This document shows, one piece after another, positions 10,745 to 21,122 of a stretch of 29,069 nucleotides of DNA. The notes beneath the pieces are model-generated. The model was given only the letters and a program-made list of their open reading frames with translations, had not been told where the DNA came from and searched no databases. The position numbers and the translations under genes were made by a program. Numbering within the stretch: position 1 is the stretch's first letter; each line of letters opens with the position of its first letter. Source of the stretch: Basidiobolus meristosporus CBS 931.73 (Eukaryota > Basidiobolomycota > Basidiobolomycetes > Basidiobolales > Basidiobolaceae); NCBI GenBank assembly GCA_002104905.1, contig MCFE01000874.1, forward strand, positions 1 to 29,069. The letters run 5' to 3'.

Positions 10745-12130
10745 TGTACTAACTAAACTTGATTTGTGCTAATATATTCAAGTTTGTCTCTAGCTAATGG
10801 TTTGGTCAATATGTCTGCAATCATTGCATGTGTAGGACAGTAAGCTATACTAGCTAAGATATTATCTGCCACTTTACCAGGGAAATGATGTCTAATACCA
10901 ATGTGCTTGTCTTTAGCAAGTAAAGTGTGATTGCTACCTAATATGTGCATCCATAATAATCTTGAGATAAGGTAGTAAGCACTTCTTGAACTAAGCCTAA
11001 TTCTTTAAAAAGCTTTCCTAGCCACACTACTTATTTGGTAGCTTTACAAGATGCCATATACTCTGTCTCTGTGGTGGAGGTGCTACAGTTGGTGTCTTTC
11101 TTGAATTCCATGAAATTGCTGCTTTACTGTAGAGAAAGGTGTAACTGGTGGTGGATCTTCTTTTCTATGAGTTTTATACCCAATCAGCATCAGAATATCC
11201 CAAAAAATCTTGTTTTAGGTCTCTATAGGCATTTCTTAAGTTACTGTAAGCAGCTCACATTAGGTATCTAAAAATCTGCTTCAAGTCTGCAATATGTTCA
11301 GATCCAAAGCTCTGATTATGCAGGCCATCAGCTTTCACTGAATACAAGCTATCTGGGTGTATTCTAAGCATGATATACATAAGACTGTCAAACATATACT
11401 AGTATATAATTATTTTTGGCATGGCTGCCAGTTTGTAGTCATCCATTTGTTACTTCTTTGGTACATCTTGAACTCCTTAGACTGGCTGGAAAAAGTATCT
11501 TTCAATTTTTCTTGTTTATTGGCACCTCTTATAAGATTATCCACATATAGTGCTAATGGAGCTGAACCTGCTCTATCTAGCTTATAGTTATACTATGGTT
11601 AGCAGTACTTTCCTGAAAACTTAAAGATTCCAAATAGGAATTTATCTTGCAATCCCTGGCTCTTGGTGATTGTTTCAGACCAAATAGATATTCATTATGC
11701 TTGCAGATCCAATGGAATTTTCTTAGCCAACAAAACCATCAGGCTTATTGATGTATACAGTCCCATCAAGTTCCCCATTCAAAAATGAAGTTTCCAATCA
11801 GTTTTATGCAATAAAACTACTCTTTGGCCGCAATAGCCAATGTCAGTCTGATGATATTAAGCTTGGTTCATGGTACAAGGATTGCAATATAGTCAATTTC
11901 TTTAGTTCAAGAGTATCCTTTGACCACAAGTCTTTATTTGTATCTTTTAGCCTTACCATAAGATTTGTATATTGCTCTGAAAACCATCAACATCCAATTG
12001 ATTTTTAGTTGATTGGTGATTTGACTAAGTTCTAAGTTTGACTTTCAAATTGGAGCCTGAGACTCCTTAGGCATTGCAAATCTCCAAAAATTTGACTGAG
12101 GGATTTTCAGGGCCTCTTTTATAGTCAGGA
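10745..12130 (-). pseudogene. pol: Copia-D reverse transcriptase and RNase H relic
   Basis: Minus-strand reading, from high to low coordinates: the KSNLELSQITNQL segment (near 12050, matching Copia-B NLDLGQVTNQL at about 26115-26145), then LAIAAKE, FLNGELDGTVYINKPDGF (about 11790-11735), a degraded LRYL-type region near 11290, TTTETEYMASCKATK (about 11075-11035), and KHIGIRHHFPGKVAD with MIADILTKPLARDKLEYI (10910-10765), the C-terminal end of copia RNase H. Numerous stops and frameshifts show it is dead. It joins Gypsy-2 near 12130 and is plausibly the 3' half of the element whose 5' half is at 15601-16807. Confidence 0.75.
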
Positions 12131-12189
12131 ACTGCTCAATATGGATTTGATAGGCTTAGACTAAGTTTGTATCCCACCCAAATAACAGT

Positions 12190-13030
12190 CTTGGCTATTC
12201 CTGGTATGGTTAGATTACAAAACCCTGTCAAGGGCAACTTTAGTGTGAAGGTCAACCAGTACCATGGTAGAGTTGATGAAAACCTGGGAACTTGGCTCTG
12301 CCTGATTGAAGAAGCTTTCAAGGCAGAGGGAATTGCTCCCAAAAGCAAGTTATAATATGCAGCCTCTTACCTGGCAGATACAGCTTCACAGGGATTCCAC
12401 AACAAGATCAGGTCAGCCACCATGATGGGACACTCTACAAGCTCTACTTGGGATGAGTATGTGTTGGAAATTCAAAATGCTCTTGATCCCACACGCCAGC
12501 AGACACTACTAAGAAGAAAGTTGAATACTTTATTGCTGGGTTGAAAGAAGGAACTTGTAAGGAAGTGAATTATTGAAGACCTCAGACTATTGAAAAAGCC
12601 TTCAAGATTGCCATTGACTATGACTCTGCTATGTTTGGAGTTGGAAAGCCCACAATGACTAATTGGAGAGGCTACAACCACTATGAAAGCAGAAAATCAG
12701 AAGCAGTGCCAATGGAAGCAGATGCTGTGCAGAAGAATCCCATCTCAGAAGAATGCAAGAAGAAAGGACTTTGCTTTAATTACCACCATCAAGGCCATAT
12801 TGCAAAGTACTGCCCTCAGAGAAGATATGGACACCAGCCATCAAGAACCTTCAACCATATTGAAGCCATTGAGCATAGTAACATGGAGGATGAGCTTGAA
12901 GAAGACTCAGAACTGACCTTCCATATGACAGACAAGTACCTATCCCAGATGACCTCAGGCTCAGGAAAGCTATTATACTTGAATGGAGTAATCAATGAAG
13001 TACCTGCCAAGATCATGATTGACTCATGAG
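12190..13030 (+). pseudogene. gag: Gypsy-2 gag and protease active-site region
   Basis: Gag-like pieces are KVNQYHGRVDENLGTWLCLIEEAFKAEG (split in two for length: KVNQYHGRVDENLG, then TWLCLIEEAFKAEG) followed by a stop, and TSSTWDEYVLEIQNAL near 12435-12482. The open part at 12631-13029 carries a zinc-knuckle remnant, CFNYHHQGHIAKYC at about 12772-12813, in which the second Cys is Tyr. It then leads into IMIDS followed by a stop where the family has the protease motif DSGA. Frame breaks near 12350 and 12570 also disable it. Confidence 0.65.
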
Positions 13031-13139
13031 CATCACATGAGTAAATGTCAGAGCAATCTGCTCTGAAAGCTGGAATCAACTTGGAACCACCAACTCAACT
13101 TCAGTCTCAGCAGCTGATGGGAACTCTCACATAATCAAC

Positions 13140-13884
13140 CCTATTACTCAGCCAGTAAGAATGAAGATCAATGACTATGAAGAAGACCTACAGGCCTATA
13201 TATTTGGAAACTGCAAGCTTGACCCTGAACTTGGAAAAACCTGGCTATTTTGTTGTAATCCATCAATCAACTGGAGAACCTGTACTACTCAGATCCAGAA
13301 GGACAATGAGACTTATGAGCTATTACCTGCCAGACTGTATTTCAACTTGGTCAATCCCAGTGTGTGTGAAACAAGTGAACTTAGCAAGACACAGTTCTGT
13401 AGAGCACTTAGAAAAGACACCCAGATGTGCCTCATTGCAGTAATACTGGAGGATTCCTCTACTCCAGTACCCCAGAAGGTGCAGACTCTTTTGAAGAAAT
13501 ATTCACATGTATTTTGGGATGAACTTGTAAGCCTACCACCAGGCAGAGACACCTTGGGGAGCACCAGTACTTTTTGTGAAAAACAAGGATGGAACACTTA
13601 GGATGTGCATTCACCATAGAGCCCTCAAATCAGCCACTGTGAAGAATAAGTACCCCATACTTTGGAGTGATGAGCTTTTGGACCAACTCAATGGAGCCAC
13701 TATATTCAGCAAGATTGACCTCATGTCAGGACACAACCAGACTAGGGTGAAACCAAAAGACATCCCTAAGACAGCACTCAGGACCAGATATGGACATTAC
13801 AATTACCTAGTCATGAGTTTTGGCCTCACCAATGCCCCTGCATCACTCATGACCTTGATGCAAACAGTCTTGCAGGAATACTGA
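13140..13884 (+). pseudogene. pol: Gypsy-2 protease-RT linker and truncated reverse transcriptase
   Basis: The linker (13161-13548) ends [17 protein letters not shown], the usual gypsy stretch just before RT. It then jumps straight to [10 protein letters not shown]-like DNA and [17 protein letters not shown], so the segment between PPGRD and the RT fingers (about 40-50 residues) is deleted. RT continues through [39 protein letters not shown] and [12 protein letters not shown] to MQTVLQEY at 13882, where a second deletion removes the YLDD palm, thumb and connection. The relic cannot synthesise DNA. The related Gypsy-1 copy retains the segment that follows MQTVLQEY. Confidence 0.8.
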
Positions 13885-13885
13885 C

Positions 13886-14206
13886 AAGATTACTGAGCCA
13901 AGGACATGAGGGAAAGAACTACCCAGTTGCTTTTGAGTGCAAGAAACTGAACTCAGCAGAACCAAACTATCCAGTGCATGAAAAGGAGATGCTTGCCATA
14001 ATGCACTGCGTGAATACCTGGAGATGCTACATTGAGGGAGTCATGTGCACAGTGAAGACTGATCACAACTCACTCAAGTATATATTTACTCAGAAGGTAC
14101 TCATCAGAAGAATGACAAGATGGAGTGAATACATTCAGCAATTTGACTTGGAGATTGTCTACTGCCCTGGGAAATACAACTTGGTTGCTGATGCCTTATC
14201 TGAATA
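13886..14206 (+). pseudogene. pol: Gypsy-2 RNase H fragment
   Basis: It starts mid-domain after the RT deletion (LSQGHEGKNYPVAFE-like codons in a shifted frame, then LNSAEPNYPVHEKEMLAIMH). The open part at 13974-14207 shows EKEMLAI, the VKTDHNSLKYIF block with the catalytic-site D of TDH, RRMTRWSEYIQQFDLEIVY and PGKYNLVADALSE. These are the canonical gypsy RNase H landmarks. The first catalytic Asp (TDAS) is gone with the deletion. Confidence 0.8.
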
Positions 14207-14344
14207 GCACAAGTTGCACAACTGAACTTGGTGCATGAATCAGATTGGCCTAGCAGATTACCAGAGTACTTAGAGGACCAAGGCATTCTTAATGATGTGG
14301 ATGAAGAGATATAGAAGATAATCTGGGATAAAGCTAGCAAACTT

Positions 14345-15222
14345 GTGGTACAGCATGAAACAGTCCACCAAATTTTTGATGGAAGCCCTATTACATATTG
14401 CCCTTACATTGCTTGCCTGGGTTTAATACATAAGCTATACAATGGATATGGACATCTTGGAATTGAAGGAACTTATTGCCTTGTGAAAGCCAGTGCATGG
14501 TGGCCCAGAATGACACAAGACATTGAGAAGCTAGTAAAAACATGCCCAAATTGCCAAATCCACCAAGGCCAGCCACAGAGAATTGCCAAACTCTTTCTCT
14601 TGAAGCCTCTAATACCATTTGAAAGATGGGGAATTAACTTTATTGGAAGACTGCCAACCACCAGGAATGCAACTGTTGGTTCCTAGTAGCAATTGATGAT
14701 GCTACTAAATGACCAGTGGCTAAAGCAGTACCTGTAGCCAGTGAACAAGAAGTTGCAAGCTTCATCTACCATGAGATCCTTATCAAGTTTGGATGAGCTG
14801 CAGAGATTTTACTCAATAGAGGAACAAACTTTATGGCAAAGACGTTGGAAGCTTACCTGTAAATGCAGCAGATCAAAAACTTAAAAACCTTGGCATATCA
14901 CATTCAAACTAATGGAGTCACTGAGTGGTTTAATGGATTTTTGGAAAAATGCTAACTAAGTATGCAAATGAAGCTGTCAGTAGATACTTTGTATTGCTGA
15001 GAAACAACACTGAAATTAGTTTGTGCCACAATGGATAGGATATTTTAAGATCATCAGGGAATGTCCATTTGTAACTTACCAACTAGTGGACAAACAAGGG
15101 AATATCTGGGAAGATTTAGTTCATAGAGACATACTTAAGCATGCAAGACTTGCCAACAATACTGAACCATTAAGATATTGGTATCACCAGAAAAGAGATT
15201 CAGGAGAACACTGTCAACTTTA
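14345..15222 (+). pseudogene. pol: Gypsy-2 integrase relic
   Basis: The zinc-binding N-terminal domain is readable (GYGHLGIEGTYCLVKASAWW, then CPNCQIHQGQPQR, with the CX2C pair). The start of the core follows (FERWGINFIGRLP, with the usual catalytic Asp of the MDFI-type motif changed to Asn). The frame breaks near 14680. Decayed core pieces run from about 14690 to 14960. The C-terminal domain returns at 15023-15223 as WIGYFKIIRECPFVTYQLVD with a following DLVHRDILKHARL. No chromodomain is apparent before the LTR. Confidence 0.75.
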
Positions 15223-15238
15223 GTAGGGAAGAATATTA

Positions 15239-15600
15239 TGATATACTGCTTGAATGTTTAAGTTAAGTAAGTATTTAGTAAAATCAATGAGTTATATGTT
15301 TAGCCTATCAGTATATCAGTGCTATCTATAAATCAGTAGCATTAGTCAGCTAATGAATCAGCAGATCCTTATCAGACAGAAATAGATATATTAAGCCGAA
15401 TCTTATTGGGTAATGATGATGCAATCAAATAAGCCATTAGCCACAGCCTACATTAGGAAAAACAATTAGTCAACAATTGATCTGGCAAAATGTATTTATG
15501 GAGCTGCTGGAACCTCAATAAAAGTCAGCTCAAGCTTAGTGAATACAACAGTAGCTAAACTCCCTATTCATCTACAACTCTTATACCAAGATTTGTAACA
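15239..15600 (+). repeat. Gypsy-2 3' LTR (TG...CA, 362 bp)
   Basis: It starts TGATATACTGCTTG after a purine-rich tract (tagtagggaagaat), ends ATTTGTAACA and abuts copia sequence at 15601. Fragments of the same LTR occur on the minus strand at 5936-6075 and 6390-6650. The five bases after it are ATACC, the candidate target duplication; the partner copy is missing with the 5' end. Confidence 0.7.
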
Positions 15601-16464
15601 ATACCATCTCTGAGAATCCTTGTTTGAGGTCATGTTAAGTGCATATATGAGAAGTTTATCTTCAGTAGTCCCCAAATTTCTATTTGTTTTACCTTATGTA
15701 CTGAATATCAGTCCTTCTGAGGCACCAGTCTAATATGTGCCCTTTCCTTTGGCAGTAGTGAGAAAAAAGGTTGTTATTGCCTTTGAAGCCTGTTGACCAC
15801 TTCCTTTGCTGGTTATCATTGCATATTAAGGCTTACTTCTCACTTCTTGTTGTCACTTGTTTCTTTTAAATTTTCCATCCAGGAACCTTCAATATATGTG
15901 AGTTAAGTCTGTCTCTTCAGTTTAAAACTCTGGGGCTGAAACAAGGCCCATACATCTGACTGTTAGGCTACTCTGAATAGCAACTATTACCTCCACATTA
16001 GCAGCTGGTACAGCCACAAATTTCATTTCATCATCTGACAGGGAAATTATGCTAATTGGATTTTAATTCTTTGCCTGCCAGCATCTTTGTTGTATGAAAC
16101 ATTTTCTAAGATGCATTTTATTAGCAGCTAAACATGACTGGTCTGTACTGTCTAAAGCCTGATATTCTTTTTGTATTGTTTTTGCACTTCAGCATAGAAT
16201 TAACATCTTGTCTTGATCATTAAGGCAAATGCTATTTGTAGCACTTTGGTCTTTTCTCTGATACTTCAAGGTTTCCACTGCCTTGCTTCAAGGAGGGCAT
16301 TATTTCACATGATAATATATCAGAAGACTCTTTCCTCTAGCAGCATCTTGATCTTCACTATCCACATGTGGTAGTTAGATGCATCAAACCTTTCAGCGGA
16401 GTGAAATATTCCAGTAATAGCAGTAGTAGACATAGTAGAGAGTGACATCTTGAGGCTCATGACC
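15601..16464 (-). pseudogene. gag: Copia-C gag with start of protease (truncated)
   Basis: Minus-strand gag begins at the ATG inside the primer-binding site (about 16460): MSLKMSLSTMS, then FHSAERFDASNYHMWIVKIK, close to Copia-B gag (AERFDAFNYHRWMVKMNM). After a decayed middle, a zinc-knuckle remnant reads HYCQRKGHILDWC at about 15785-15745 with the first Cys lost. The reading ends TSNKDSQRWY at 15601, exactly where Copia-B continues into the DSGAS protease site. Gypsy-2 therefore interrupts this element at the protease motif. Confidence 0.7.
16453..16464 (-). other. Copia-C primer-binding site
   Basis: The minus strand reads GGTCATGAGCCT directly after the LTR end CAACA. It differs at two positions from the Copia-A site GGTTATGAGCCC, the anticodon-loop complement of initiator tRNA-Met. 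The ATG within it begins the in-frame gag reading. Confidence 0.6.
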
Positions 16465-16807
16465 TGTTGTATGAATCTTTGTGATATTGGAGGTGTTGGG
16501 AATATCAAGTAGATTTTTGGTTCTTAAGGATTTACTAAGTGTAAATGCAGTATTTATACATTTACTTGGTCGTGGTATAACATACACATAAAACATGCTT
16601 GTGAAGACTCAAAGAGCTTGTGTGCAAAGCTTGGAGCTGTTGTGATAACTTTGAAGATTTTCATGTTTTGGGTACCTGATATTATGGCGAAAGTAATCAA
16701 AGTATATCCCAGCAGGGAAGCTAGCTGGTATTCTCTGAGACTTGTAGGTAATATTCCAAGTGGCCAAGTTAGGTAAATATCAGGTGGCAGTACCAATTTT
16801 GGCAACA
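16465..16807 (-). repeat. Copia-C 5' LTR (343 bp)
   Basis: Read on the minus strand it runs from TGTTGCCAAAATTGG to ATTCATACAACA. It contains ATCAGGTACCCAAAACATG (also in the solo LTR at 25328) and the promoter 11-mer GTATAAATACT (plus coordinates 16549-16559). It abuts repeat X at 16808. Confidence 0.75.
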
Positions 16808-19563
16808 AAAAATAGCTTTGATTATCCTTATTTATATGATAACTGCATTCAACCATCAGCTATTTTATAAGGCTAGCTGATCTTTGCAATATCTTCAGAG
16901 TCCACAAAAAGCATTTGGCAGATCCTCACACCTTTTCTTTCAGCTCCTTAGAGGGCAGACATCAGGACTTTGGTATTAAAGAATATGCTGCAATATAACT
17001 ACCACATCAAACAGATCCTACTGGTGTTTCAGGGCTGTTATGAGGTTTGTGGCTAGAGAACTACTTACAAGAGGCTCTTTGGAACATATATGTTTTGCTA
17101 CATAGTCTAAATGAAGTCTACATAAATCATGGTTTCATCAACAAGTACCTAATTTTGATAAATAGTATTTTCCCATACTTTCTTCTATTTTTCTTTTGCT
17201 CATGACTCAGAATATTTCCATCTGTGGGATGGTCTTGGACTTCCCTACAAGTGGACCCAGAGTGTGCCTAAGAGCAAAATCTTGATGACATCATTGGTCC
17301 CAATTATCTAACTCTTGAAAGTGAAATATCCTTATGAGCACAATTTGGTCCCACAGGTGAATCCAATCTAGATCAGCCATAAATATCCTGCAATGAGGCT
17401 GTTGTAATGCCAGCAGCTTAGGATTACTTTCCCTCTTTACAGTTTTATGACAGGATTGACACAGTGTCTTACTGATCTTACTGCTAAATAGGTGAAAGAC
17501 TTTATAGTGCTTTGGTATTTGTTAGATGAGAATTGAACAACATTCTAACAATCTTATTGCAGTCTACACTTATTTGAGCAGACCCAACTGGCAGTACTTA
17601 CAAATACCAAATATGGAGAAAAGCTAGGTAGTATTTTGATAGCCTTCATGCATATATCTATGGCATTCAAATGGCAGTATGGCAACCTACAGCTGGTACT
17701 ATAAAATGATACCTTACTAATCTGCTAAATGGTTTTGCATTTTGCTACTTCACCTTCAACCATTGATATACTCCGTTGAGAATTCACCCCAACTTATTTG
17801 CTTACCCACCACTACTGTAGGTATTTAACTTATAGTATGAATTAAAGTAAAATATGGCCTCTTGCTTTCTAACCACTATAAACATGCTCACCTGCCCCAA
17901 TTAACACACTTCATCACCTCAACTTTACTACTTTTGAGTGTGAAACTTGCAAAGTTGAAAAAATACCATATACTGCTTGTAGCATATACATCTTGCTAAC
18001 ATACTCCTAGTTGACACCATTTTGCCATCATTACCACTAGAGTACCAGCAAAATTGTTTACGGTACTAGGCCAACATTTTCCTTCTCCCAGCTGGATGCT
18101 AGTCCCCCAAATATATAGGCTCTAGTTCTTGTTTTTACACATTCCATATTGACTAGTGCAGAACTTGGCTTGTATTTGGGAGAAACCTGGCATACTTTGG
18201 CAATGTTATTCTAATCATATTTAGTTCCTTTGCAAATCCAACTCAACTTTGAATTATATTACTGCTTACCCATGCATTGGGGCTGCTTGGCATCTCAATG
18301 CCAAGGACATAGTTGTCTCCATGGGCACATCAGTGCTCAGTACTCCCCAACGTATTCTGGTGACCTCCATGTGCCAACCTATCACAATTAATATGGACTT
18401 AATGTTAATATACTTGATTAGACTGGGATATGGTAGTTCTTCAACTTGATTTTTCATTCTATCTCTGCACACACCTGCTCCATAGAAACCTCCCAACAGG
18501 TGAGGCAAGGCCCAATGTTCTCTGCACACCAAGCAAGAAGCATCATAGAATGGATGCAAAAAAGGTAGAGGTCTACATGGTCTTCTATATATCTATAACA
18601 TAGCCACTCAAATCCTGCCACAGACCTCTTGAACAAAAGCTGTAGAAGTGTCAAGTTGGCATTGGTTATCAACTTCAGCATACTTATTCCTGCAATGTAG
18701 CAATATGACATCCAATGCTTCCAATGCCCTCTTGGTAGAGATGGCTTCACAAGGCTACTTGAATAAATACACATCCAGTTCATCCAGTCCTTGCATTTGT
18801 GTATTTGCATATGTGCATGAATATTGATTGGGGCTTATGAGGAATACTTTGCAGTCTCTTACCAATACTTTTGTATTTCTCTGGTATCTTGCAGGACACA
18901 CTTAGTCCAAAGTGCCCTATGTACAACTTGGTCATTAGTGCAGGTATATTGTCAACAAACAAATGCATTGCTCCCAGTGAAAAGCTTTTTCTCTAATAGG
19001 TTCCCACTACTGTCAGTGTCTCCAACCATTGATTAATTTTATTCTGTTGCCAATGGCTTGTAGCATTCAAGCTTTGCTATAATTGTACACTAGCTTCTGT
19101 GCATTCTTTCTGCTGGAAGCTGATGTACTTAGTGGTGGTGTTTGGACAATAACAATGTGTGTGAGTTATGGAGTAGATCCCCTGGATCTCACACGCTTAA
19201 CAGCAATACCATTAGTTGTGCCCAGAAAAGTTGGCTATCTTGCTGATGGCTGGGTATCTCCAGTCCAGATAAGAATGCTTGCTTTCAAATGATGGTTGTT
19301 TACAAGCATCCAGCTGGATAGCATACAAAACTCATACAGCAATAGATACAAGTAGCTATGCAGATTGGAGAGTGACAAAGACCTAGATATTGGTAGAACT
19401 ACAATCATATATTTGCCCAGATACTTTACATTTGGCAGCAGATTTATGTTAAGAGAAATTGGTGACAAGCAGGTTTTGCTGGTAGAGTACTTGTTTAGTG
19501 AGAATTTATCAAGTGGCAAGGTAAATGCATTGACATACATACATTCATAGTATCCCTTCCTTC
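16808..19563 (-). repeat. Unassigned repeat X, copy 2 (inverted, longer)
   Basis: About 17500-18840 is the inverted relative of 1-1465. The rest extends the element beyond what copy 1 shows. On the minus strand several short open pieces lie in order (19540-19235, 18968-18780, 18810-18454, 18559-18266), which fits one decayed gene broken by frameshifts and stops. Near 17460-17330 the minus strand reads a CQSCHK motif followed by PHCRIFMADLDW, which could be a Cys-rich domain. No known transposase, RT or host domain is recognised. It is bounded by the Copia-C LTR on the left and the Copia-B LTR on the right, both apparently inserted into it. Confidence 0.55.
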
Positions 19564-19695
19564 TGTTTTAAAAATATATAATTCCACCTAAATAATTATC
19601 TAGCTTAGTCACTTAGCTCATTACCTACCAATCTTATAGAAAACTGACCTAATTCCTTGCTGGGACTCACTTATAATTTTTTTTGCCAAAATATT
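19564..19695 (+). repeat. Copia-B 5' LTR, left part
   Basis: It starts TGTTTTAAAAATATATAATT and aligns with the solo LTR at 25198-25326 (CTAGCTTAGTCACTTAG against CTAGCTTGGTCAGTTAG; ending CCAAAATATT in both). The last three bases, ATT, are one copy of the target duplication of the inserted DNA transposon. Confidence 0.8.
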
Positions 19696-19720
19696 AGACT
19701 TGTTCCGTTGGATAGTGCCA
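19696..19720 (+). repeat. Left terminal inverted repeat
   Basis: AGACTTGTTCCGTTGGATAG followed by TGCCA. The outer 11 bases match the right end perfectly in inverse orientation. Confidence 0.8.
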
Positions 19721-19795
19721 CATAGTGCCAGCCTGTTTATAGTGCCGGATTGATCTGGCACTCTATGGCACCATCTGGCACTATAATTTCTACCA
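19710..19795. repeat. Left subterminal AGTGCC/GGCACT array
   Basis: ATAGTGCC occurs directly at about 19712, 19722 and 19739. It occurs inverted as TGGCACTCTA (about 19756), TATGGCACC and TGGCACTATA (about 19777). Clustered copies in both orientations next to a terminal repeat are typical of binding sites for a transposase or its DNA-binding partner. Confidence 0.6.
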
Positions 19796-19872
19796 TGATG
19801 CCAGTGGTATGATACAGCTACTGGTAATTTTACTCAATCTTACTTATGTTGCTCAGAATAGTGTTTTCCTTG

Positions 19873-19878
19873 CTTTAT
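19873..19878 (-). terminator. Polyadenylation signal at the transposase stop
   Basis: Minus-strand AATAAA overlaps the region just after the TAA stop (GAGTAAATAAAGC), a compact gene end. Confidence 0.4.
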
Positions 19879-20763
19879 TTACTCTTCATAATGCTCCAGA
19901 CACATTTCTCTCAGTGGATGTCTTCTTGTATGAACATACTGTGCATTAATAAGTATCTTAACTATTTTACCTATTCTGCTGTTTTCACCTATATATGACT
20001 TTCCTCTGTATTTACCTGCCAATATGCTGAATCTCTTCAGATATCCAAATGTGTGCTCTACCCTTACTCTGAAATGATTAAATATCTCATTGTAGAGCTT
20101 CTGCTTCCTGCTAAGCACACCATTCCTTGGCTTCCTATAAGCTGTAATACATCCTAATCTCTGACAATCCTCTCCTATATAGGCTAAGTCTGCCATACAT
20201 TTCTCCCCTCTACTGAATTCAGGATGATTCTCTACCCAGAGTGCTTTGTCATGCCTACTTCCAGCAAATGGCCCACTAAACCAGATGATGTTACCCTCAA
20301 TGTCAGACAGTGCTTGAAACTTCACACAGTGTGCCTTGTACTTGCCAGAATAAAAGTGCCTCTGCCCTCTAGAAGGTCTGTTAATCCTCACTGGGAAGGT
20401 ATCCAAAATACTCCTGATATGGAACCTGTTGCTGAACACTCTGGGATATGGAAGTCTATTGGAGCTTCTGAACCTAGTATTCCAAGCTTGCTCTAAGTCA
20501 TTCATACCCTCTGCAAGGTGGTTCTCCATTGCTGTCAGCTGGGAATGAAAGCTTCTAGGACTTTTGTTGCCATGGATGGTGGGATGAAACCTTGTAGGGT
20601 AATAGTTCTTGTAATAGCAGAGAAGCTTAACAAGGGATCTCCTTGAGTAGATTGGGGTTGATGGTCCACAGTACTTGGTATAGATCTCCTCCAGTGTGTC
20701 AAAAGGAAATCCAGTGGTAGTGATGGGATTGATGAGAAAAGACCATTCAGATGAGTAAGTCAT
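19879..20763 (-). CDS. DDE transposase, PIF/Harbinger type (DDE_Tnp_4-like)
   Basis: An intact 294-codon frame begins at the ATG at 20763. It would cut and rejoin the transposon ends in the nucleus. The DDE core is readable: D121 in ILDTFPVRINRP, the GSRHDKALW block (H171-D172), D192 in MADLAYIG and E236 in RVRVEHTFGYLKRF. This pattern is typical of IS5/Harbinger-type nucleases, and D121, D192 and E236 are the likely catalytic triad. The first 100 residues are basic and aromatic-rich and may bind DNA, but no named domain is seen there. The length is on the short side for the family. No stop or frameshift interrupts it, unlike almost every other gene in the window. Strikingly, the DNA of the whole frame contains no CpG. 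It is transcribed towards the left end and divergently from the 397-aa protein. Confidence 0.88.
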   Translation of the reverse strand: MTYSSEWSFLINPITTTGFPFDTLEEIYTKYCGPSTPIYSRRSLVKLLCYYKNYYPTRFHPTIHGNKSPRSFHSQLTAMENHLAEGMNDLEQAWNTRFRSSNRLPYPRVFSNRFHIRSILDTFPVRINRPSRGQRHFYSGKYKAHCVKFQALSDIEGNIIWFSGPFAGSRHDKALWVENHPEFSRGEKCMADLAYIGEDCQRLGCITAYRKPRNGVLSRKQKLYNEIFNHFRVRVEHTFGYLKRFSILAGKYRGKSYIGENSRIGKIVKILINAQYVHTRRHPLREMCLEHYEE

Positions 20764-21122
20764 ATTAAAATTGATGGATGATTGTATAAAGGCGGTTTGA
20801 ATTGATTCGGCGCGATCCGCCTTATTTATCTGATTTTTAATACATTATGGTTAAATCTCCATCAATTGCCATGTATCCCATCATTATGTCGCAAAAATCA
20901 TCCGCAAACAATGCCTTGGTACTTTTATTGATGCTTTAATCATAGGTCTATAATCAAATAGGAAATCTGCAATTGATGTGATCTGATCCATGTCAACACG
21001 ATCCGAGATGCATCATGCATAATATATGGAAAATTCAACAATCACATTAGTTTTCATATATATTTCATATAAGACCAGGTTGATGCCAATATACTGCTGT
21101 ATAAGTATCCAAATCTGTTGCT
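20764..21122. promoter_or_regulatory. Divergent spacer between the two transposon genes
   Basis: An AT-rich 359-bp region lies between the two start codons and must hold both promoters. CpG reappears here (first at 20792). A GGCGG...CCGCC pair flanks ATTCGGCGCGATC at about 20791-20821. No clear TATA box can be assigned. Confidence 0.4.

Larger units (their letters stand above)
12131..15600 (+). mobile_element. Gypsy-2: Ty3/gypsy relic with intact 3' LTR, 5' LTR lost
   Basis: The order is gag, protease, reverse transcriptase, RNase H, integrase, LTR, with integrase last, as in Ty3/gypsy. The right boundary is clear (LTR ending in TTTGTAACA at 15600). The left boundary is the abrupt change from minus-strand copia RT to plus-strand gag near 12130-12150; no LTR is seen there, so the 5' end is deleted. 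Confidence 0.8.

Noticed and set aside
10384-16807. Treating the two copia halves as one certain element with matching target duplications
   Set aside because: The outer flanks (AGTCT and AAAAA) do not match and the LTRs are divergent.
19140-19210. Possible tRNA-like fold (GTTATGGAGTAGATCCCC...)
   Set aside because: No acceptor stem, anticodon loop and T-arm could be fitted together.
19693-19698. TTA as a left-hand TWA target duplication for the DNA transposon
   Set aside because: The right flank does not give a matching TTA or TAA with symmetrical ends; only ATT fits both flanks and the paralogous empty site.
20224-20496. Plus-strand open frame of 90 codons
   Set aside because: It lies antisense within the transposase gene and has no motif; a shadow frame.
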